Assembly (NCBI GenBank): GCA_000435515.1
Contig: FR884157.1
Coordinates: 17,920 to 78,322, forward strand
Direction: 5' to 3'
Length of the DNA stretch: 60,403 nucleotides
From: Firmicutes bacterium CAG:582
Lineage (GTDB): Bacteria; Bacillota_I; Bacilli_A; RF39; UBA660
The position numbers were made by a program, and so were the translations under genes. The notes beneath the pieces are model-generated. The model worked only from the letters and a program-made list of their open reading frames with translations, searched no databases and was not told the DNA's origin. Of this stretch, positions 1 through 9,500 are shown piece after piece; the first letter of the stretch is position 1; every line of letters starts with the position of its first letter.

Positions 1-128
1 TCATCTATTACTACTAGAAAGACACTTCATCCATTATTTTTTACCTTTTTTGTTTATTTTTGTCAAAATCTATTTACTTTTCAGCAAAAAAAGCAAAAAC
101 ATGTTTTACATTATTTTTGCTCATTCTT

Positions 129-539
129 TTAATATATAATTATATAATTTTTATTACTTTTATATTTATTAATAATTTCTTCTTTTATATCTTCATCATT
201 TCTAGAACTTCCATTTAAATAATTGATTCTAGTAATATACATATCATCATATTTTTGTAAATCATAATAACTAATAGACTCTCTATCTTTGATATATTCA
301 TCATATTTTTTTTCATTATCATGCATTATATATAAATAGGATATATAAGAATAATCATTTGATAAATAATAAACATAATATTGAGTTTTCTTTTTATTAG
401 TTATAACTATTTTATCATTCTTAGTAACACCTAAAGAAGTAACAAATTCACTTCTTTTGTTTTTAATATCTTTGCTTAACTTTGGAGCACATCCAGTTAA
501 CAAAAGTAAAATTAAAATTAATACTGTAATTCTTTTCAT
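129..539 (-). CDS. putative lipoprotein, unknown function
   Basis: A small exported protein of about 136 residues. It starts with a short basic n-region, a hydrophobic stretch and a lipobox (LLTGC, Cys about residue 17), so it is probably lipid-anchored on the outer face of the membrane. The mature part is hydrophilic and rich in Lys, Asn and Tyr, with no motif I recognise. I start it at the ATG at 539 because AGGTGA lies a few bases upstream. An in-frame TTG at 554 would add five residues in front of the signal peptide and has no ribosome binding site. It is divergent from the next gene (624), with about 85 bp between them for both promoters. Confidence 0.7.
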   Translation of the reverse strand: MKRITVLILILLLLTGCAPKLSKDIKNKRSEFVTSLGVTKNDKIVITNKKKTQYYVYYLSNDYSYISYLYIMHDNEKKYDEYIKDRESISYYDLQKYDDMYITRINYLNGSSRNDEDIKEEIINKYKSNKNYIIIY

Positions 540-623
540 ATTTTCACCTAACAATAAAATTATATCATAGTTGACTTAAATACTTAACACTTATATAATA
601 AACGAAAAAAAGGAAGTGTTATT

Positions 624-1724
624 ATGTTATATCGTGCATTAAATGCATACGATGTAAAAAATTGGAAAGAAGAACAAACGATAAAAGCAAATATCGGTAG
701 AAGCTATAATGAATATAAAAATAAAAAGTCAGCTAAGGCGAAAAATATTTCAAAAATTTTTTCTGAAGTATATTATCAAAAAATGTCTTTAGCTTTGGAT
801 CGCATAATTGCTCACGTTGGTGGAAAAAACATGAAATATAGTTGTTGGATTTCAACATCAAAAAGTTTTAATTTTGTTGCTGAAGAGTATGCAATTCCTC
901 AAACTGGAAAATATAATATAGATATGTCAAGAAAACCTATCGCGATAATTGATAAAGAAAAAACATTTGGAACTATAGCTACTAGAGATGAAGCCGGAAA
1001 TGAAAACATTGCTAAACATTTTGGAGAATGTATAGATATTTCAGATGATAACTTAAATAAGCTGTATGAAGCCGGTATAATCTATCCTTTATATCAAAAT
1101 GACGATGCCTGCCGTACCGTAAGTGATGCAGCAAAAGCTATAAATAACAAAGGAAAAACTAAAATGACTGGATTTAATAATTTTGCTAAAGCTGCTTACG
1201 AAGTTTTATTCTTTACAGTGATAAATAAAGAAAATATCATTTCGGTTATTTCTCCATTAATGCAAGATATATTATATGTATTTACTAAAGATGCCAATAC
1301 AAATGAAGATAAGATTGTTTTAGAAAAATTAAAAGAATTTATCAATATTGATGTAGATATTCATAACTATGAAAAATACGGTTTTACATCTCAAGAAATA
1401 AATGTTATTGAATTTTTATATACTCAAAGAGAAGATGGTCTATATAATTCTTTAGTTGATTTAATTCCATATCTTTATGATGAATCAATAAATATTATAG
1501 AATTATATGAAATATTAAAAGACGTAAAAAAATCTATTTTAAGAAAAATAACTGGAGTTGAAAAAATAGAATTATTAGATAATGAAATATTCGTTTCAGA
1601 TTATGATCACTGTGTTAACAGTACCTTATTTGATGGAAGAAAAGTAAACAAGCGCAACAAATATGATATTATCTTTTTCACTGATGAACAAAAGAAATTA
1701 ACAAGAGTTAACCCAGCAGTATAA
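624..1724 (+). CDS. ADP-ribosyltransferase-like protein, unknown function
   Basis: A 366-residue cytoplasmic-looking protein with no signal peptide. The N-terminal 160 residues resemble the R-S-E type mono-ADP-ribosyltransferase layout: an early Arg in MLYRAL (residue 4), a Ser-Thr-Ser block in WISTSKSF (about residues 75-82) followed by a helix with AEEYAI, and a later strand with Glu in FGECIDI (about residue 137). The C-terminal half is helical and unassigned. A good ribosome binding site (GGAAGTG) precedes the ATG. The fold assignment is inference from motif spacing only. If correct, it would transfer ADP-ribose from NAD to an unknown target. No antitoxin or secretion signal is seen next to it. 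Alternative: a non-enzymatic family of unknown function. Confidence 0.45.
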   Translation: MLYRALNAYDVKNWKEEQTIKANIGRSYNEYKNKKSAKAKNISKIFSEVYYQKMSLALDRIIAHVGGKNMKYSCWISTSKSFNFVAEEYAIPQTGKYNIDMSRKPIAIIDKEKTFGTIATRDEAGNENIAKHFGECIDISDDNLNKLYEAGIIYPLYQNDDACRTVSDAAKAINNKGKTKMTGFNNFAKAAYEVLFFTVINKENIISVISPLMQDILYVFTKDANTNEDKIVLEKLKEFINIDVDIHNYEKYGFTSQEINVIEFLYTQREDGLYNSLVDLIPYLYDESINIIELYEILKDVKKSILRKITGVEKIELLDNEIFVSDYDHCVNSTLFDGRKVNKRNKYDIIFFTDEQKKLTRVNPAV

Positions 1725-1774
1725 ATTTCACATAATTTTTATATAGAGTATGCTATAATGTTTATGGTGATGAT

Positions 1775-2221
1775 ATGAAAAAAATAAAAAATCTTTTTAA
1801 GGAACACAGTCCATATTTACTTATATTAACTTTATGTGAAGGAATATTAAGTCTTGTTTGTACTCTTTCTTTTGTTTACTCAGACTCCCTTAGTTATAAT
1901 GATTCTCTAATATATAACTCCTTGGGAATAGAAAAACTTTTAGAAACATTATATTCTTCAACATTCTGGGCTTTACTACTTTTGATACTTGCATTCATAT
2001 TTGTGCTTAATATTACATGTATTAAATATAAAAATCTTGAACCTGGATTTATAAGTATATGCCTTTGGGTACTTATGTTCATATTATCTATTAATTTAAC
2101 AAAAAGTTTAATGGATAATCTAATGACATCTTTATTATTTATACCAATTATTGTAATTAACATAGTTGCTTATAAAACCGAAGAAAACAAACTAAAAAAG
2201 AGAAAATCTAAAACTAAATAG
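1775..2221 (+). CDS. small multi-pass membrane protein
   Basis: A 148-residue protein with about four hydrophobic segments and a Lys-rich cytoplasmic C-terminus. I do not recognise a family. It is 50 bp downstream of the preceding gene on the same strand and is preceded by TGGTGAT. Its last codons and those of the convergent nuclease gene lie within one long hairpin, so the two genes end in the same terminator. Confidence 0.6.
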   Translation: MKKIKNLFKEHSPYLLILTLCEGILSLVCTLSFVYSDSLSYNDSLIYNSLGIEKLLETLYSSTFWALLLLILAFIFVLNITCIKYKNLEPGFISICLWVLMFILSINLTKSLMDNLMTSLLFIPIIVINIVAYKTEENKLKKRKSKTK

Positions 2222-2234
2222 ATTTTCTCTTTTT
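2195..2234. terminator. bidirectional terminator between convergent genes
   Basis: A 16-bp perfect stem (AAAAAGAGAAAATCTA and its complement) around an 8-base loop, flanked by A and T runs, so it can terminate in both directions. Both convergent stop codons (ending 2221 on plus, 2214 on minus) lie inside it. Confidence 0.85.
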
Positions 2235-2864
2235 AAATATAATAAGAAGTAAGAATATTATTATTAACACTAAAACCATAATTATCATATTAGGATTTTC
2301 TTCAAGTTCTTTATAAACTTTATTATACTCACCTTTCATAATAGAACTCAATATTGTATTGTCTTTAGTCTTTTCGATGTTATTACAATATCCCTCATAT
2401 GTTTTCATATTTTTCCAGATATTTAATTCTTTATTAATAGCTTCACTTTCAAGTTTGCAAAGTTCATTAACGTATTTATATTTACCATAAATATATGCAA
2501 CTTTAGCATAACCATTTTCCACAAGATAACTTTGTAAAAGTTGATCATCAACAAATATCCAACCTAAACTTCTACCATATTTATCTGTTTTACTAGCTTT
2601 GTCATCAATTTCAATCTCAATCTTTTTAGCATTTGTTAACATATTACAAGTGACTTCACTCGCAATATCTCCATAAGTTTCCTTCTTTTCTGGAGTATTT
2701 ATTGCTAGAAAACGATACTTATAAGATTCTCCATCTACTATAAAATAAGCAGTATCACCATCAACACACTTTTCTAATTTTGCACTTTTAATGCTACCGG
2801 CATAAACATTACCTGAAAAAACTAAACATAAAATTAAAACTAAAAATACGACTTTATTTTTCAT
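2214..2864 (-). CDS. secreted or membrane-anchored thermonuclease-family protein
   Basis: A 216-residue staphylococcal-nuclease-like (SNase/TNase) protein with an N-terminal signal peptide (about residues 1-22) and a C-terminal transmembrane helix (about 192-211) followed by KKRK. The fold-defining motifs are present: DGDT near residue 36, the active-site Arg and Glu in RFLAINTPE (about 52-60), and the second catalytic Arg in YGRSLGW (about 97-103). The family cleaves DNA and RNA to 3'-phosphate ends with calcium. The C-terminal anchor suggests it stays on the cell surface. Its start overlaps the end of the upstream zinc-ribbon membrane protein by about 11 bp, so they are probably co-transcribed. 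Confidence 0.85.
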   Translation of the reverse strand: MKNKVVFLVLILCLVFSGNVYAGSIKSAKLEKCVDGDTAYFIVDGESYKYRFLAINTPEKKETYGDIASEVTCNMLTNAKKIEIEIDDKASKTDKYGRSLGWIFVDDQLLQSYLVENGYAKVAYIYGKYKYVNELCKLESEAINKELNIWKNMKTYEGYCNNIEKTKDNTILSSIMKGEYNKVYKELEENPNMIIMVLVLIIIFLLLIIFKKRKSI

Positions 2865-4827
2865 CTAAATTTTCTCCACAATTAGCACAAAACTTATCAT
2901 TATCTTCAACCTTTTTGCCACAATTTGGACAATAATTCATTTTGTATTGATTTCTCTTAGATTCATCTTTTATCAAGAATATTACACTTATCATAAGAAC
3001 AAATCCAACTAAGAACAAGTACATAAATAAAGGAATATTGCTTAATGATGAAAGCATTGATGCTAGTCCTACAAAGGCATAAATAAGCCCTGAAGCTAAA
3101 TACAATTTATTATCTTCGCGTTTTATACTATAAAGAATCATTACAAGTGCAATAACTAAGATATAGATATCCACATACATTACACTCCTATATGCAAGTA
3201 AATCCGTTAATACTACATCTGTTACAATTATATTAAATAATCTTTTTTCATTATCACTTGGAATTACTAAATAACTGAATAAGTATATTCCTATAATTGA
3301 AATAGTTACAACAATCAATTCATATAACCATGGAACACTTATAACACCATCAATATATAATGATAAAACTACAAGTAAAGTCACAACTGAAAATGCTGAT
3401 TTTATTCTATCATGACTATTTTTGTATAAAAGAATCATATATAAGAATCCTAAAATTAAATACTTAATATGATTTACAGGTAAATCATTTATTTGAACAA
3501 TTGGAAGAATAACTAAAAAAGCATATAACATATAATCAATTAAACTATTCTTCTTATCATCAAATAGAGTAACAAACACATAATCAACTAATATTACTCC
3601 CAAATTCAATATAAAGTTAAGAATCGTATTAGTTGGAAGAAGTACTAAATTTGTAAGAATAGCAGCTATCAATATAGAATAAACTATCTTAAGCCCATAA
3701 TCTTTATTAAACCTATATAAAAGAATTAAAGCTATATTAACAATAAACAATCCTAGATTATAACTAATTGAAATATAATTTTTACTTATGAAACTTAAAG
3801 CAGTAATAATAATAAACATAATTCCAACTGGTAAAGCATAAGTGTTAAACTTATCATCTTTAAACAATATCTTATTGGCAATCATACTTATTAAAATCAA
3901 TACTGATGATACTAAATATGCATACATTGTATGATTAATTAAAATAGCTGTTACACCTATTAGATAGATATAGTTAACAATCTTATATGAATCAACTAAA
4001 ATATTTTTTTTAACAAATTCAAAATATTCTATTATCAATATTACTAGTAAATGGATACTTGTAATTATTGGTAAACTTATATCATAGTTTACTTTATTAA
4101 ATAAAATCATATCAAATAAGAACAAACTTCCAAATATAAGTAAAAGAGATAAAAGAGATGTTTCCATATCTTTATTTCTACTCATTACAATGATTATATT
4201 TGCTAAAGTTATAACTATAAATATTAAAGCATTAATAACACTCATATTTTCAAATAAAACTATCATTATGCATGGAATAATAAATGTAAATAATTTTGAT
4301 ACAGTATAAATGCTTTTTTTATAAGCAAATATATTTAAGAAAAATACTAAAACTGATAAAGCTATAATTATATAAAACATATCAACATTATAATATTTAA
4401 ACATTAAACTGATAAGTACAAAGAAAGATACATAAGTAACTTTAATAAATTCAATATTTTTATAAACATAAGAAACTATTATAGAAAATATTCCAACAAA
4501 TATCGAAATTATTGAAAGATAAATATAAATTGCTCCTTCTTTTTCAAAAAATTCACTTAATAAGTCAGATCTTGAAAGAACAGGAAATATCATAAGTAAT
4601 GATACAAAACCTATTCCAAAGAACCATTTGCTTGATAATTCCAGTTTTAATTCTTTCATTATTATAAATGATAAAAAGAATTGAATAATAGCAAATAATC
4701 CTAAAAAGACAGCTCCACTTTCGTAACTGATATTTTTATTTGATAAAACTATTCCTAACATCGCTATAAACATAATTATTCCAGCAAAATTAAGAACATA
4801 ACCTAAATTTTTAGTTTGTCTATTCAT
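2854..4827 (-). CDS. large polytopic membrane protein with C-terminal zinc ribbon
   Basis: About 657 residues with some twenty hydrophobic segments in alternation and, at the extreme C-terminus, a double zinc-ribbon motif (CPNCG then about 12 residues then CANCG), so the metal-binding tail is probably cytoplasmic. Such zinc-ribbon plus many-TM proteins are common in Firmicutes but have no assigned function. I take ATG 4827, which overlaps the stop of the upstream gene (ATGAATAG); a further-upstream in-frame start would overlap more of that gene. It sits between a DUF308/HdeD-like gene and the nuclease gene and is probably co-transcribed with both. Confidence 0.7.
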   Translation of the reverse strand: MNRQTKNLGYVLNFAGIIMFIAMLGIVLSNKNISYESGAVFLGLFAIIQFFLSFIIMKELKLELSSKWFFGIGFVSLLMIFPVLSRSDLLSEFFEKEGAIYIYLSIISIFVGIFSIIVSYVYKNIEFIKVTYVSFFVLISLMFKYYNVDMFYIIIALSVLVFFLNIFAYKKSIYTVSKLFTFIIPCIMIVLFENMSVINALIFIVITLANIIIVMSRNKDMETSLLSLLLIFGSLFLFDMILFNKVNYDISLPIITSIHLLVILIIEYFEFVKKNILVDSYKIVNYIYLIGVTAILINHTMYAYLVSSVLILISMIANKILFKDDKFNTYALPVGIMFIIITALSFISKNYISISYNLGLFIVNIALILLYRFNKDYGLKIVYSILIAAILTNLVLLPTNTILNFILNLGVILVDYVFVTLFDDKKNSLIDYMLYAFLVILPIVQINDLPVNHIKYLILGFLYMILLYKNSHDRIKSAFSVVTLLVVLSLYIDGVISVPWLYELIVVTISIIGIYLFSYLVIPSDNEKRLFNIIVTDVVLTDLLAYRSVMYVDIYILVIALVMILYSIKREDNKLYLASGLIYAFVGLASMLSSLSNIPLFMYLFLVGFVLMISVIFLIKDESKRNQYKMNYCPNCGKKVEDNDKFCANCGENLDEK

Positions 4828-5404
4828 CTTTATCAACCCAACGCAATTCCTTTGCATTTTCCTTTATGTTTAAATTTTTCATAAGAAATGCACATTCAAT
4901 AAGTTCCATAACTGAACCTATAATCATTACTACTCCAATAATTCTTAAGAAAGTTTGAGCGCTTTCAAATGGATTTGCAAGAAGTAATACTCCTAAAGTT
5001 ATTCCAAGCAATGAAAACACCAAATTATATTTCCAAGCTGTAGAAAAATTTCTTATATTAATTGCAAATTGAAGTTTAACTATTGATTTAATGCAAATAG
5101 TTATACCTATTAAAATAGTAATAAATTTTACTAAACTTTGAGTATTAATTATTAAGTATAATCCAACTCCCAAAGCAATTACTCCAAGAAGTAAAGATTT
5201 GCTTATCATTTTTTCTTCTGGTGTTGATTTAATATAATCAAATACCCAAAAACATCCAATAATAAGAGTCATTATTCCAATAATCATTGTAATAATTTTT
5301 AAAGAATTAGCTGGTTCCATCATAAGTACAACACCAAGTATCAATGTTGCAATAGATGAAATCAAACACGTCTTTCTATATTTTTTAGCACTACTATATA
5401 ACAT
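4820..5404 (-). CDS. HdeD/DUF308-like membrane protein
   Basis: A 194-residue protein with six hydrophobic helices arranged as three similar helical pairs, with short polar links containing Gly, matching the HdeD/DUF308 family. In enterobacteria HdeD is linked to acid stress; the role in Firmicutes is not established. It is the first gene of an apparent three-gene operon (4820 to 2214), with its stop overlapping the next start. Confidence 0.65.
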   Translation of the reverse strand: MLYSSAKKYRKTCLISSIATLILGVVLMMEPANSLKIITMIIGIMTLIIGCFWVFDYIKSTPEEKMISKSLLLGVIALGVGLYLIINTQSLVKFITILIGITICIKSIVKLQFAINIRNFSTAWKYNLVFSLLGITLGVLLLANPFESAQTFLRIIGVVMIIGSVMELIECAFLMKNLNIKENAKELRWVDKDE

Positions 5405-5465
5405 ATAATCACATCCTAGATTAATTATATCACGTCTATTATGAAATTTATACGAAAAAAAGCAT

Positions 5466-5488
5466 AAAAAAATGCAGTAGGCACTGCA
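5466..5488 (-). terminator. Rho-independent terminator
   Basis: On the minus strand a TGCAGT / ACTGCA stem with a 4-base loop (5473-5488) is followed by seven T. It lies just downstream of the 67-residue gene ending at 5506. Confidence 0.85.
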
Positions 5489-5505
5489 ACTTAATTATAC
5501 AAAAT

Positions 5506-5709
5506 TTATCTTACTTCTTCAATACTTTCAATTTCATTTAAGTAAACTACTCGATACTCTTCTTCATAATCTCTTATGGTTAAGGTTGAATAAAAAATCA
5601 TGTCTTCATAATCTTCAAAATCTTTAATTTCTACCAAGAGACCTTCTAAAGGTTCGCCCTCTTTAAATTCGATATGTACACACTTTTCAACTAATTCATC
5701 TAATTTCAT
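5506..5709 (-). CDS. 67-residue acidic protein, possible Sm/SH3-like barrel
   Basis: A short, strongly acidic protein predicted to be mostly beta strands with a Gly-containing turn (GEPLEGLLVEI), then an acidic loop and two more strands. The pattern is reminiscent of Sm-like or SH3-like small barrels, but no diagnostic motif is present. It has a proper ribosome binding site (GAGGTG) and its own terminator, so it is an independent transcription unit. Confidence 0.6.
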   Translation of the reverse strand: MKLDELVEKCVHIEFKEGEPLEGLLVEIKDFEDYEDMIFYSTLTIRDYEEEYRVVYLNEIESIEEVR

Positions 5710-6186
5710 AATGCACCTCTTAAAAAAATTATAACATACATAATAAATTATTTATATATGTCAAATAAAATGTATAGTTGAAATTTTACTCTTTCTTTTT
5801 TTTATCTTTATATTATAATTATACTAGGTGGTGTAACTAAAATGTTTTTTCACGATTAGTCTTAAAGATGCTGAAGAAACTTGTTTGGATTTAGTAGTTT
5901 ATTAACAACAGTTGATGATTTACAGAATACAACCCCGGATAATATTAAACACAGGATGTGATTTATTATTATTACTAGTGTATCATACTTATATTTTCGG
6001 ATATGAGTGCTAGGCTATTTCATAGTAAATGAAAATTTTAAAAATTTATTTTATGACTTTATGTCGAATTTTAAAGTAGTATCTCATGTGTTGAGATTAA
6101 AATTTATTAATACTGGAAAATAAATTTTCCCCAAAATAACATTTTAATTTAGGTATTAATAAATAATAAGTAAAAGAAAAAAGCAA
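5710..6186. other. 477-bp gap, possible eroded gene
   Basis: No intact gene. On the plus strand there is a plausible TATAAT box near 5812, a GGTGG ribosome-binding-like sequence at 5827 and an ATG near 5841, but all frames hit stops within a few codons. Short stretches with coding-like composition continue in different frames up to about 6120. I read this as the remnant of a decayed plus-strand gene that still has its promoter. Its identity is not recoverable by eye. Confidence 0.3.
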
Positions 6187-6203
6187 CTAATTAAGGTTGC
6201 TTT
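6174..6203 (-). terminator. terminator of the U32 peptidase gene
   Basis: An AAGCAAC / GTTGCTT stem (6181-6203) with an 8-base loop that includes the U32 stop codon, followed on the minus strand by a T-rich run. Confidence 0.8.
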
Positions 6204-8400
6204 TTTGATTGTCTAAATTTTTAATTATGTCATCAATTTCTTTAGAATCTTCCGAATTGAGTTCAATTCTAAAATTACGGATTCCTAAATTATAATAGTA
6301 TTTAAGTTTTTCAAGATTATTTGTTACTTTAGAATCAAGTATATGTGTTAAATGATTTTTTACGTCTGTTTTTATTGGATATTTACTTCCATTACGATCA
6401 ACTAGTTTATATTCATTTTTCATACATTTAGTACATACAGTATCTTTATTAGCAACTTTGTTTACTGGACAATATTTTGTTATCATAAGTTCAAAAGTAC
6501 TATAAAGTAACATCTCAACATTATAGTTATTGTGTTTCATAATACGTTCAATGTTATCATCTTCAAGTTCAATCGATAAAGTATTTATATCAACATATTT
6601 AGATAGATAATCCAAAGTTTCATGATTAGTTATATTCAAGAAGTAATCACTTATTTTGGCTCCATCATATATTTCACCTAATTCAGTTGCTAAAGTATTT
6701 TTAATATTTGTCTTTTCATAAATTCTAGAACCGCGATAATATATTTTAGGATTATCTTTATATAAATTATAAAGATTTCTATCTATTACATAGATACGAT
6801 CAAAATAAGTTAAACATTTAAGTAATTGTTCTTCATCTCTTACTAAAACACTTAAAGTTAATTTTTCTTCAAGGGAATTTTTATGCATTTCTTCATTATC
6901 TTTTCTTTGAATTACTTCTTTTTTTGAATTTTCACGAATAAAAATTAGTTCTTCAACTGCATTTCTTCTTATAGCATTTAAATCTTTAATATTTATAAAT
7001 TTAGATTCAAATTCTCCGACACTTATATTAGCTATTTTAAATGGAGTATTACCAAGTTTGGATAATTGTTTAATAATATCCTCCTTTTTTATACTTATAT
7101 TTTTACTTGGAAAAACTATATCCGCCTCTTTTTTAACAACATTGATTCCATCAGTTATTTCAAGAGTTGCACAATTTTCATTATGAGTAAACATCACATC
7201 AATATCAACTTTTCTAACCGGTAATTCTCTATATTTGTTAATTATCGTTATATCACTTGTTTTATTAACTGAATCCCCGACACTTGCCTTAATTTTATTA
7301 TCAATTACAGCACTATTTTTACAAACACTTGTAAGTTTTAATGATTCATCATAAAGAAAATTAACAATCATTCCATCATTGGTTTCATTTATTCTAATTC
7401 CATCTCCTTGATTTAGTTGAGAATCAAGTTTAATATAGATATATTTATTTGTTACCTTAAAGACTTTACCTAAATGAACTCCTACATGATTGGATGTATG
7501 AATATTGATAATTTCATCATTAGTTGCATTAAATAAATATCCATAAGTATATTGTCTATTAAATATTACTTTTAAGTCTTCTTCATATTTGGATACTCTT
7601 AAGCAATCTTTTCCATAATAGTAATCAATTAAATTACGGTATAATCTAGTTACACAAGCAACATATTCTGGACTTTTCATACGTCCCTCAATTTTTAATG
7701 ATTTAACACTTGAGTCCATGATTTCTTTAAACTTACTAACCGTTTTAAGCTCTTTTGTTGAAAGCAAATACTTAGAATCAGTTTTTACAAATTCATCATT
7801 TTCAAGCAATTTATATGGAAGTCGACAAACTTGAGCACATTCTCCACGATTGCCACTTCTTCCTAAAAGAACTGATGAAAATAAACATTCTCCAGAATAA
7901 CTTACACACAAAGCTCCATGAATAAAAATTTCTTTTTCCATTGAAGTTTTATAACTATCAATAGTTGCAAGTGACAGTTCACGAGCAAACACTACACGTT
8001 TAACGTTTAAGTCTTCTAAGATTCTTAAACCCGATTCACTTACATTGTGAACTTGCGTTGATGCATGTATTTCCAAATTAGGTAAACGTCTTTTTAAAAG
8101 AGACATAAGACCTAAATCTTGAACAATCAAAGCATCTACTCCAGTTTTATGTAAAAACAAACAATAATTATAAACATCTTCTAGTTCAGATTCAAAAACA
8201 ACTGTATTAACTGTAACATAAATCTTTACACCATAAAGATGTGCAAAATGAATAGCTGAAATCATTTCTTCATCATTAAAATTGCCTGCAAAAGCACGCG
8301 CACCGAATCTTTTACCACCTAAATATATGGCATCAGCCCCATTCATAACTGCTGCTTTTAAAGAATCCATATTTCCAACAGGAACTAAAAGTTCTTTCAT
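6187..8400 (-). CDS. peptidase U32 family protein (YrrO/RlhA-like, two-domain)
   Basis: A 737-residue protein. It opens with the U32 N-terminal motif (ELLVPVGNMDSLKAAVMNGA) and contains the conserved Cys cluster in the middle of the domain: GALCVSYSGEC near residue 165, then GECAQVCRLPY near residue 190. Long family members (about 650-820 residues) like RlhA of E. coli are needed for prephenate-dependent hydroxylation of a 23S rRNA cytidine; others act as collagenase-like proteins. The length, Cys set and C-terminal extension with another Cys group (about residues 648-670) favour an rRNA-modification role, but this is family inference. It is transcribed alone, with a terminator at its stop. 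Confidence 0.85.
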   Translation of the reverse strand: MKELLVPVGNMDSLKAAVMNGADAIYLGGKRFGARAFAGNFNDEEMISAIHFAHLYGVKIYVTVNTVVFESELEDVYNYCLFLHKTGVDALIVQDLGLMSLLKRRLPNLEIHASTQVHNVSESGLRILEDLNVKRVVFARELSLATIDSYKTSMEKEIFIHGALCVSYSGECLFSSVLLGRSGNRGECAQVCRLPYKLLENDEFVKTDSKYLLSTKELKTVSKFKEIMDSSVKSLKIEGRMKSPEYVACVTRLYRNLIDYYYGKDCLRVSKYEEDLKVIFNRQYTYGYLFNATNDEIINIHTSNHVGVHLGKVFKVTNKYIYIKLDSQLNQGDGIRINETNDGMIVNFLYDESLKLTSVCKNSAVIDNKIKASVGDSVNKTSDITIINKYRELPVRKVDIDVMFTHNENCATLEITDGINVVKKEADIVFPSKNISIKKEDIIKQLSKLGNTPFKIANISVGEFESKFINIKDLNAIRRNAVEELIFIRENSKKEVIQRKDNEEMHKNSLEEKLTLSVLVRDEEQLLKCLTYFDRIYVIDRNLYNLYKDNPKIYYRGSRIYEKTNIKNTLATELGEIYDGAKISDYFLNITNHETLDYLSKYVDINTLSIELEDDNIERIMKHNNYNVEMLLYSTFELMITKYCPVNKVANKDTVCTKCMKNEYKLVDRNGSKYPIKTDVKNHLTHILDSKVTNNLEKLKYYYNLGIRNFRIELNSEDSKEIDDIIKNLDNQKSNLN

Positions 8401-8417
8401 AATTCCACTTCCTAACT

Positions 8418-8440
8418 AAAAAAACTGAATAACTCAGTTT
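8418..8440 (-). terminator. terminator of the glycosyltransferase gene
   Basis: An AAACTGA / TCAGTTT stem (8422-8440) with a 5-base loop overlaps the stop codon of the upstream minus-strand gene and is followed on that strand by a T run. Confidence 0.8.
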
Positions 8441-9437
8441 AATTAAATTTTACTAAAGAATGAGCAAATCTATATCCTTTTATGGCTATAAATCTTCCAA
8501 ATTTACCTGGAATTGCACAAGCTCCAGCTTTTGAGAATATCAACCTTTTATAAAGTTTAGGATTATTTTCTTTTATACTCTCCCATAATTCTTTATATTG
8601 TTTTTCTCCTTCTTCATTCATCGCAAGACGAGAAAAAATTGTTCCAATTGTCATACAAAACACACATTCTCTATACATCATTTTTCTTAATTTCTTAGAC
8701 TTTACTTCATCTAAATCATATTTATTACATACAAGTTTAGTAACAAGTACTTGATGTGAACTTCTTTTAATTAATTGAGGTTCTTGAACTGATTGATCTT
8801 CTCTTCCAATAAAATATCTATAGAAATCTAAATCCATATAATAAATTGTTTTAGTATTTACAAATGGAATATAAATAAATAAGTTATCTTCATAGAAAGT
8901 ATGTTTTGGTAAATCCATGCTTGACGCATCTAATACACTTTTTTTATACATCAATGAATGAAGCGATAAATATTGAGTTGGTTTAAATTTCTTCATTTCA
9001 TCCCAAGTCATTTCTTCATTTTCTTTAAACACATTTTTAAATGAAATAGTTTGATTGATTCTACCATCAGTATAAGTGTAAACATAATTCATAATAATTA
9101 AATCTGAATCAATTTTTTTAATCTTTTTAAGCAAAGTCTTATATGCCTTTTTATCAACCCAGTCATCGCTGTCGACAACTTTAAAATATTTTCCTGTAGC
9201 AAGACTTAATCCTGTCATGATACCCGCACCATGGCCACCATTTTCTTGATGAATAGCTTTAACAATTGTTGGATATTTTTTTTGATACTTATCAGCTATC
9301 TTACCTGTTTTATCCTTAGAACCATCATCTATTATAATTATCTCTACATCTTCACCACCAATAAGTAAAGATTCTATACAATTTTCCATATAAGCTTCTG
9401 AGTTATAACATGGAACTACAAAAGATATATACTTCAT
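8439..9437 (-). CDS. family 2 glycosyltransferase
   Basis: A 332-residue GT-A fold enzyme. It shows the GT2 N-terminal motif (SFVVPCYNSEAYMENCIESL), the nucleotide-binding DDGSKDKT near residue 40, and the metal-binding DxD as VVDSDDWV near residue 92. GT2 enzymes transfer sugar from UDP- or GDP-sugar to polysaccharide, lipid or protein acceptors. The acceptor cannot be told here: there is no polysaccharide cluster around it and no membrane helix. I start it at ATG 9437, nine bases after TAGGAAG, rather than the in-frame GTG at 9446. Confidence 0.85.
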   Translation of the reverse strand: MKYISFVVPCYNSEAYMENCIESLLIGGEDVEIIIIDDGSKDKTGKIADKYQKKYPTIVKAIHQENGGHGAGIMTGLSLATGKYFKVVDSDDWVDKKAYKTLLKKIKKIDSDLIIMNYVYTYTDGRINQTISFKNVFKENEEMTWDEMKKFKPTQYLSLHSLMYKKSVLDASSMDLPKHTFYEDNLFIYIPFVNTKTIYYMDLDFYRYFIGREDQSVQEPQLIKRSSHQVLVTKLVCNKYDLDEVKSKKLRKMMYRECVFCMTIGTIFSRLAMNEEGEKQYKELWESIKENNPKLYKRLIFSKAGACAIPGKFGRFIAIKGYRFAHSLVKFN

Positions 9438-9500
9438 TATTAACACTTCCTAACACATTCATTATACCAAATATAAATTATCAAAACAAATAAAAAGACA

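Noticed and set aside
1..128. Gene fragment at the left edge
   Set aside because: No open frame with coding character or ribosome site; it looks like AT-rich spacer.
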